From: Symsagittifera roscoffensis
Taxonomy: Eukaryota; Xenacoelomorpha; Acoela; Convolutidae
Direction: 5' to 3'
DNA: 64,000 bases
NCBI RefSeq assembly: GCF_963678635.1
Contig: NC_087065.1
Location: forward strand, 76,857,786 to 76,921,785
Numbering within the stretch: the stretch's first letter is position 1; the number at the start of each line of letters is the position of its first letter. The translations under genes and the position numbers were made by a program. The notes under the pieces are model-generated. The model did no database searches. It had not been told where the DNA came from and saw only the letters and a list, made by a program, of their open reading frames with translations. Shown piece by piece: positions 57,273 to 64,000 of the stretch.

Positions 57273-60204
57273 GCAGTACGGAATTCGCGCGGGGGGGATC
57301 GAAAATTACATGGGGAGGGGAGACATTTTTTGAAGAAAAAAAAAACGTTTTTCATTGCGGAGGGTTCAAAATTATCAGGGTGCTCCCGCAACTTTGAATC
57401 AATTCTTCTCATAAATATTATGTTAAAACAGAGCTTAAAATTTTCTTGAACCTTAAAATTGCCAAAAAAAGTATTTTAATCCAGACGAAAATTTGTTTTG
57501 CAATGAAAGAACAGTTTTGATTTGGAGATCTCAAAAATGACATATTTTTCTTAATCTTTGAGCATACACTTTATGGTATGAAATTCCGGCGCGGTCCATT
57601 CAGACCCCTTCCCCCTCATTTGGATATGTCAATATTCTAAAGGGGGTGGAAGTCGGTTTGTGTTGAGTTTTTATCTCATGAAGAGAATTAATATCACCTA
57701 TCTTGCGTTATAAGCTCCATTGATTTACAAAAAAGTACTAAAATTAAGTGAAGTTTTGAACATAAAAAAAATATTCAGAAATTATACTACTATTTTGCTT
57801 TAAAAGATGCTTAGATAAATAAAACCATTAAAATTTGAAGAAAAAAAAATCCATTGAAATATTTAAAATACTAAAAACATAGTGACTTTTAGTACCTAAA
57901 TGCGGCAAAATTTTTGATTTTCAAAGTCTGCACGCGAAAAGTTGCTTCCACGGAAACATTAAGAGAGAAGTACATGTGAGGATTTCCAATAAAGCTTTGA
58001 TTAAAAACGGGCCCAACAACTAGCCAACAGAAGTTTCACAGCAAATAATTCAAACCTTAAACCACAATCAAAAACAAATTAATTTAAGACCAAAAAAAAT
58101 GTTTTTTTTTGTTAAAAATTCGACGACTTATCTCTTCACATTGTTGACTCGAAGGTATCGTAAAAAAAGGAGAAAAACGAATTGAAACTTATCAAATAAT
58201 ATTTTGCTGAACTAACAACCATTACTGCAATATTCAAGAATGAAAACTTGCTTCACAACAATACAAAATAATTTTTGTCTCCGATGAGCAAAATGAGTAG
58301 TTAGTTCTTACTGCATAAAATCTCAGCATTGAGGCGGTTTTACCTATTAGAGGGATTAACAAAACTTTCATCAACTTCTCAAGTAGCAGTCTCTTCTTTT
58401 AATTTTATAAAGTCATAAATTTTCTATTATACATTTTGCAAGGAAAATAATCCGACTTGTTTTGCGTCATTCGTTTTTATTTGAAGAAAATGAAACAGGT
58501 GGTTATTTAACAGTAGTTCTAACTTCAACACAGAGGCGAAGCTGTACTTTCCAAACAGATGGAAGAAATTGCAAACTGGGTCTTTAAAATGCAAGAAATC
58601 AAAAATAAACAAGGTTAGCCGGTTGCTGTGCAAGTAGCACTAAGTTCCGAGGACAAACCTGATTTTTTTTAAACTTGTGTTGTAGTTCCGGCCATTGAAA
58701 ATGGGGAGGAACTTGGTATTCGGGTGTGTTTCAGTTTATTTATTTATTTTTGTTTTCCACTCAAAATCAGCTCCCACAAAAAATAATTGGAAGGGTTGAG
58801 TGATATACTATATTAAAGCCCTTTCAGTGGTGATTTAAACTAATTTAAAGTTTCCAAAAAAAATTTCTAGAGTCGAGAAAAACCGTTTAACAATTTTTGA
58901 TTTTTCGTCTTATGTCGAGCAATTAAAGCGAGTGAGCAGGCTTACAATAGCTTATTTATGCTTAATTTAAGCTGCAAGAACTTAGTAAAACTATTTTTGG
59001 AGTCATTTTGATGCCATTTTGGGAATCAACAAGCTCAAAAATTCAAAAAAATTTCTGCAAATAAAATGAATTTTTTTTATTTTTGTTTTTCCAGTCATTT
59101 TTCTTTCAAAAAACTGTTGTCAAATCAGCTTATTTTACTATGCCTTTCAAATTTGCGTAATTTCTGGTTTTTCGTTCAGATCTTTTTATCACACCGTCGT
59201 TGTTTTTCTGGTTTCGTTGGGATGAGATCTAGAAATTATTCGATATTAATACAAAATTAGGTAGATTCAACAACAGGTTTCCTCAAAAAATCGACAGGAA
59301 AATAAAAAAAAAATCAAAACAATTTGAATGTGAAGAAAAAAATCTAAAGAAGGCGGTAAAAGAAACTTCAAAATTGATTTTACTGGCCTAAAACTAAACT
59401 TCCCGACTTGGCTAATGAATTGGACTATTATATGCCACAAACATTCGGTTTTTCTCTACACTGTGACAACCTTTTCAAAAAATTTTTATACCGTTCAAAT
59501 CACGCCTTAGAGGGCTTAAATATGATAAAAAAAAACTCGACCTCATCCGATAATTAGTAGCGGTACTTGATTTTGCGTAGAAAAAAAAAACGTTTTAAGT
59601 AAAAAAAACAAAGACAAAGTTCCTCCCCACTTTCAGTGACCTGAAAAATAAGACTGGAAAAACTATAAACTTTCATCTCCTACGGCATTCAAGTTGAAGT
59701 TTTCATCTCAGATTTGATTGAGTAAAATTTAAGAAAATTTACAAAATTTCTAAAAAAAAAACGGTCATAAGTTCGAAAAATACTTTCCTAAATTCATATA
59801 TTGTTTCTGCAAAAAGCAGGTTGTGGCCGCTTAAGCAGAGAAGATTCGTAAAACCGAGTTTCTCCATTGAACACATTCTGAGAATGGGCACGGTAGTTTT
59901 TGCGTGAAGTCAAAAAGTTTCGCGTGACTTCTTTGAAGGCCATAACTTTTATTAAACAAACTGGGCATAGCCAATTATAAATATAGGCTTTCAACAAACT
60001 TGCTTTCATTAAACCTATGATATCAGATTCGGTAGGATACTTAGCGAGAAAGTCCAAAAAATATCAACAATTCAAAAATTTGACATTTCCGAGAATCATA
60101 GCTTTTTGCGTAGAAAAATTGGTCGTAGCCGATTATGCAGAAGGGATTCACGGAACCTGTAACTTCGATTGAACCTAAAACCTTAGACTTGTCCGAGGGC
60201 CATA
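57273..60204. repeat. ~3-kb tandem duplication, copy 2
   Basis: From GCAGTACGGAATTCGCG to GTCCGAGGGCCATA. A deletion of about 50 bp relative to copy 1 lies near 59190 (the TTTTTTTTGCTACCGTCGTT part). Confidence 0.9.
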
Positions 60205-60640
60205 AATTTTGGTGTCAGAAAAATTTGGGCGTATTTGCTCAAGCAAATGAGCTTCCCACAAATCATGAATTTATGAATGAACATAAAATCTCTGATATGG
60301 CATTAGTAGTTTAAAAACGACCAAAAAATTTGACTTTTCCGAGGGCAATAACTTTTTTTAGAAAACTTTGTACGTGGCCGCTAAAATATTCGAGCTTACC
60401 ACTACCAATTATCTCCATTGAACCCACAATATCAGATTTAAGAGGCTAGTTTTCGAGAAAAGTCAAAAGATCCACAAAACGATCCAAAAACAAAAATTTG
60501 ACTATATCGAGGGCCATAAATGTATGTTGATAAAAAATTGTACTGTAGCGGTTTATGCAGGGAGTTTTTTAAAATCATTGTTTTCAATGAAACCAAAAAC
60601 CCAGATTTGAGAGGGGTCATTTTTAAGAAAACAAAAAATT
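59763..60640. repeat. Degenerate ~110-175-bp tandem units (GAGGGCCATAAC array)
   Basis: Recurring order: TTTGACTTTTCCGAGGGCCA-TAAC, then GTGGCCGCTTATGCAG-like, then CATTGAACC, then ATCAGATTTGAGAGG-like, then CGAGAAAGTC. Unit starts at about 59763, 59937, 60092, 60200, 60343 and 60508. Also in copy 1 at about 56829-57270. Confidence 0.6.
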
Positions 60641-60741
60641 AAATATATGGGTCAAATATTCCCCCACAGACATTTTCGAAGGCAGAAGACATAGGGGTTG
60701 AATGAAAATATACTATAGGGGAGTACACAAGGGAGTAAGCG

Positions 60742-61691
60742 GCTTTTCAATTGATGCCGTAACAAAAAAAAGGTCATTAAGTCAAAAAAAATTTGGGCCG
60801 ATGAACTTTTTTAGCTAAACAAAAAAAACGAAGAAGAAAATACGAAGTCAAGGCAGGTAAAATTACAAATTGAACGAGTAAATTAGTACAACAAACACTA
60901 AAAGCAACATTAAAGAAAAAGGCGCGCATCAAAAAAAATGATTCCAAGATGTAACAACTAAGACGACAAAACATAAGCAGACAAATGATAACACGATTAT
61001 TTTTTTCTGAAACCGAAAATTTCCCGTTTGAAAAAAAAAAGATCCCGCTCAGACTCAGACCCTTTTCCGTACCAGGCGTATGAGTTACCTCCAGACTAAG
61101 TGTGGTGGAGACGCTTAGAAAATTGAATTCATTATGAACCGAGGTACCAAGTGATTAAAGTGATTCTGTTTAACAAGTTGTTCACCCGAAAAAAAGTCTG
61201 AGTTCCGGTTTGATAACGCTTGCTAATCGCAAGCGTAAAAAAAACTTTTGTGAGTAAGCTTTAATTTTTGAATTATTTTGATCGGACCATTCTGTGCGAG
61301 TTGCAAGGCAACTGTCACTCCTTGTTAGTGGTAAGAAATAACTCAAAAGTTGACTTTGAATCTCGTGAAGCGCACAAAGCTGTTCATTTGAAATTTTTTC
61401 GGCAAATATGATCTTCTGATTTTTTGTTAGCTGACTCATTCTTTTTCAGGGTTGAAAAAAAATTCCATGATTTTTTAATTGAGCTTCTTAGATAAATGCA
61501 ATTTAAATGGAAATCAAATAAGCTTATGTCTGTTCAACAGATATCAATATGTAACAAAGTAAGCAACAGTCAATTAAATCATAGTTTCATTTTATTTGGC
61601 TACTTTGAAAGTCAACGAACGTCCCATAGTTTAAGACAGGGTTGCCAAGGAAGTATTTCTATTTCAATAAAATTTTCTATTTCAATTAAAT
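60742..61691. repeat. ~1-kb tandem duplication, copy 1
   Basis: Starts TTTTCAATTGATGCCGTAAC, includes CGAAGAAGAAAATACGAAGT and AATAACTCAAAAGTTGACTT, ends before TTTTCAATTGATACCGTAAT, the start of copy 2. Confidence 0.85.
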
Positions 61692-62681
61692 TTTCAATTG
61701 ATACCGTAATGAAAAAAAAAGAAATTTCAACAAACCGATTGATAAATGAACAACCAAATTCAGAGGTGCTAAGCGGAGTGTTAAATTTTTGCTTGCCTTG
61801 AAACAACCCGAAATTAGGTCATAAAGTCGATAAAAAAAATGGGCCGATGAATTTTTTTTAGCTAAACAAAAAAAACGAAGAAGAAAATACGAAGTCAAGG
61901 CAAGTAAATTGTACGAGTAAATCAGTATAACAAACACTAAAAGCAACATTAAAGAAAAAGGCGCGCATAAAAAAACGATTCCAAGATGTAACAACTAAGA
62001 CGACAAAACATAGGCAGACAAATGATAACCCGATTATTTTTTTCTGAAACAAAAAACTTCCCGTTTAAAAAAAAGGTCCTGCTCAGACTCAGACCCTTTT
62101 CCGGACCAGGCGTATGAGTTACCTCCAGACTAAAAGTGGCGAAGACACTTAGAAATTTGAATTCATTATGAACCAAGGTACCAAGTGATTAAAGTGATTC
62201 TGTTTAACAAGGTGTTCACCCGAAAAAAAGTCGAAGTTCCGGTTTGATAACGCTTGCTAATCGCAAGCGTAAAAAAAACTTTTGATAGTAAGCTTTAATT
62301 TTTAAAGGCAACTGTCACTCCTTGTTAGTGGTAAGAAATAACTCAAAGGTTGACTTTGAATCTCGAAAAGCGCACAAAGCTGTTCTTTTGAGATTTTTTC
62401 GGCAAATATGATCTTCTGATTTTTTGTTATCTGACTCATTCTTTTTCAGGGTTGAAAAAAAAATTCCATGATTTTTTTAATTGAGCTTCTTAGATGAATG
62501 CAATTTAGTTGGAAATCAAATAAGCTTATGTCTGTTCAACAGAAATCAATATGTAACAAAGTAAGCAACAGTCATTTAAATCATAGTTTCATCTTATTTG
62601 GCTTCTTTGAAAGTCTACGAACGTTCCATAGTTTAAGACAGGGTTGCCAAGGAACTATTTCTAATTCAATAAAATTTTCAT
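61692..62681. repeat. ~1-kb tandem duplication, copy 2
   Basis: Parallel to copy 1 with an extra ~90 bp near 61720-61810 and a ~45-bp deletion after TAAGCTTTAATTTTT (62300). Lies directly downstream of the PIGU polyadenylation signal. Confidence 0.85.
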
Positions 62682-62847
62682 GACTAACAAACAAATTTTG
62701 TATTTCTTTAACAATTTCTTCCCCCTTTGGTACTTCGGCCATCCCTATAATGAAATAATTCAACGGGTAATCAAATGCGCATTTTGGATCTAGTAACGAA
62801 TCTCTCCCCCTTTTTGCAAGGGCGGATAGTTAATTCCAAAATTTAAT

Positions 62848-62853
62848 TTATTC
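62848..62853 (-). promoter_or_regulatory. Polyadenylation signal of PIGU
   Basis: AATAAA on the minus strand about 140 bases past the PIGU stop codon, the first such hexamer downstream. It lies before the ~1-kb tandem duplication, so the 3' UTR would be short and free of the repeat. Confidence 0.5.
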
Positions 62854-62991
62854 TGAATCATCTAATTAAAACTGTCAATTTTTTTTACTGTTTTGTTTTG
62901 GCAAATTCTTTTGACTAAAGAAACCTATCAGATGTTTATCACTTTTTGTGGCCATCAAATTTTTTTCATCAGTTTGACAATTGTTTGGTTT

Positions 62992-64000
62992 TCACATAAG
63001 AGTGAATTTCTTCAAATTTCCATCTTCGTCTAATGGATACTTGAGTCCATTTCTGTAGAGGAATTCACGTCTGTTCATCGAAAAAATGACATCAGACCAA
63101 ATCAGCATCTGCACAGTGCCGTAAATGAGCGAAATGGCGTAGAAAAAATTGGGGTTAAAGGTCACCACCCACACGTGATACATAGCTGGCATACTAGCCA
63201 GACAAGCGAGGAACAGCAAGAAGGTGAAGAGCAAATTACGCATGAGGGAGAAGTTCTGGGCTATCATAGGAACCAAAGCGAGACAAAGAGAGACATCTCC
63301 AAAAGTAGGATAGGACTTATATATTGCTATAAAGTACATTGCACTGTAAACAGGAGCGATTCGATTATCAGCAAACTTCCAGCAAAGAGGAATGCAAATG
63401 AGAAGGGTGATTGAGTTGATCATGAGGGTGAAGAAGGTTCGGTATTGGTCAAACATTTCCATGTAGAAGTACCAATGCAGTCCCACATTAGGTTGCAGAT
63501 CTGGAATGATGAATTGGAAGCCCCAGGTCGAGAAGAAAAAGTCAGTAGACTCGTTACAACTGTAGTAAGAAGCCACCATTAGAAATGCAGTCATGGCTGC
63601 CAAAATGCAAAAAACAACCGATCCATTGATCAATGACGTCACAGAACACTGCTTTTTTAGTTGACCATCGTTGGACCTGGGTGTCTCCGAAAACAAGTAG
63701 GAAACAGGAACCCACAGCAAAAGAGGCCACATAAAGAGATAAGTTGCCAGACTTAGAATCACACTGGCTCCATACAGATTCTTTCGCAAGCAGAAAAGAA
63801 TAAGTCTAGCGTAAAGCATATGCTCAATTGGCAAAGTCGTTTTGCAAGCACATGAAATGATTGTAAAGGGGTTCAAAAGATAGGCCAAGGTAACAATTTT
63901 CGCACTGGCTTCCGGGGTTCGCCTGTTCGCCGAGAAGCATTTGTAAGCGTCTTTGTCATACTCTGTGTTGGCCAGCTGTTTTTCCTCCTCCATTCGCGAT
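62992..64000 (-). CDS. PIGU: PIGU, GPI transamidase subunit U (3' part, partial at window edge)
   Basis: PIG-U (yeast Cdc91/Gab1) is a multi-pass ER-membrane subunit of the GPI transamidase, which attaches preassembled GPI anchors to the C-termini of proteins. A single open frame covers roughly the C-terminal three quarters of the family. Numbering from the Met at 63993, recognisable conserved blocks are YLLNPFTIISC (38-48), PDLQPNVGLHWYF (164-176), FKSYPTFGDVSL-type block (IYKSYPTFGDVSL, 224-236) and NFFYAISL (282-289) near the end. Several hydrophobic stretches fit transmembrane helices. The frame stays open upstream of that Met to the window edge, and the family has about 100 more N-terminal residues, so the Met is probably internal. 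The stop is TGA at 62992-62994. The run of more than 330 codons without an intron contrasts with the finely split channel gene. Assignment is from family knowledge; no database search was run. Confidence 0.93.
   Translation of the reverse strand, partial: SRMEEEKQLANTEYDKDAYKCFSANRRTPEASAKIVTLAYLLNPFTIISCACKTTLPIEHMLYARLILFCLRKNLYGASVILSLATYLFMWPLLLWVPVSYLFSETPRSNDGQLKKQCSVTSLINGSVVFCILAAMTAFLMVASYYSCNESTDFFFSTWGFQFIIPDLQPNVGLHWYFYMEMFDQYRTFFTLMINSITLLICIPLCWKFADNRIAPVYSAMYFIAIYKSYPTFGDVSLCLALVPMIAQNFSLMRNLLFTFLLFLACLASMPAMYHVWVVTFNPNFFYAISLIYGTVQMLIWSDVIFSMNRREFLYRNGLKYPLDEDGNLKKFTLM

Noticed and set aside
54092-57412. Related minus-strand frames containing RRIDSKLREHPDNFEPSAMK at 54.1-54.4 and 57.1-57.4 kb
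   Set aside because: Similarity is explained by the nucleotide-level 3-kb duplication; the frames diverge at the poly-G tracts.
61496-62176. ORFs of 61-102 codons in the 1-kb duplication
   Set aside because: Overlapping frames on both strands, altered between the two copies by frameshifting indels; no sign of selection.

Overview
The window is AT-rich animal (metazoan) nuclear DNA. Genes are sparse, split by long introns and separated by kilobases of repeats. The intron-containing genes, a GPI-transamidase subunit, a DEG/ENaC channel and a calmodulin-like protein point to an invertebrate; I cannot name the phylum. I see no prokaryotic genes, rRNA, intact tRNA or CRISPR array.

Three protein-coding genes can be supported, all on the minus strand. 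(1) 16642-23528: a complete four-exon calmodulin-like gene, 246 residues with four EF-hands and a Ser/Thr/Asn-rich N-terminal extension. (2) 28753-46913: at least seven exons of a divergent DEG/ENaC (degenerin/ASIC-type) sodium-channel subunit. TM1, the extracellular beta domain and TM2 are recognisable; the first cytosolic exon and most of the cysteine-rich thumb were not found. (3) 62992-64000: the 3' part of PIGU (GPI transamidase subunit U), running off the right edge. All splice phases agree, and one intron in each of the first two genes needs a GC donor instead of GT. The three genes share no evident pathway.

Layout: 1-16.6 kb has no recognised gene, only repeats. 16.6-23.5 kb is the calmodulin-like gene, its introns loaded with transposon copies. 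23.5-28.7 kb is intergenic with one possible small ORF. 28.7-46.9 kb is the channel gene; its introns hold a tRNA-derived SINE, a 724-bp foldback element, an ~80-bp satellite-like array of about 2 kb, a tandem duplication with LINE reverse-transcriptase remnants, and two small hairpin elements. 47-54 kb is mostly repeat-derived. 54.2-60.2 kb is a ~3-kb tandem duplication, followed by a ~1-kb tandem duplication (60.7-62.7 kb) directly downstream of PIGU.

The dominant repeat is a ~350-630 bp family with about 18 recognisable copies on both strands. One end begins TTGTTCCGAC. The other carries AGTCGGAAC, then a short hairpin (CAGGGC-loop-GCCCTG), then ACGAGCAGTCTTG. This layout (subterminal inverted repeat plus 3' stem-loop, T-rich flanks) resembles non-autonomous Helentron/DINE-1-type elements; that assignment is inference. 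A second family ends in the same general way (GGTCGGAACA, then a TGTGC/GCACA hairpin).
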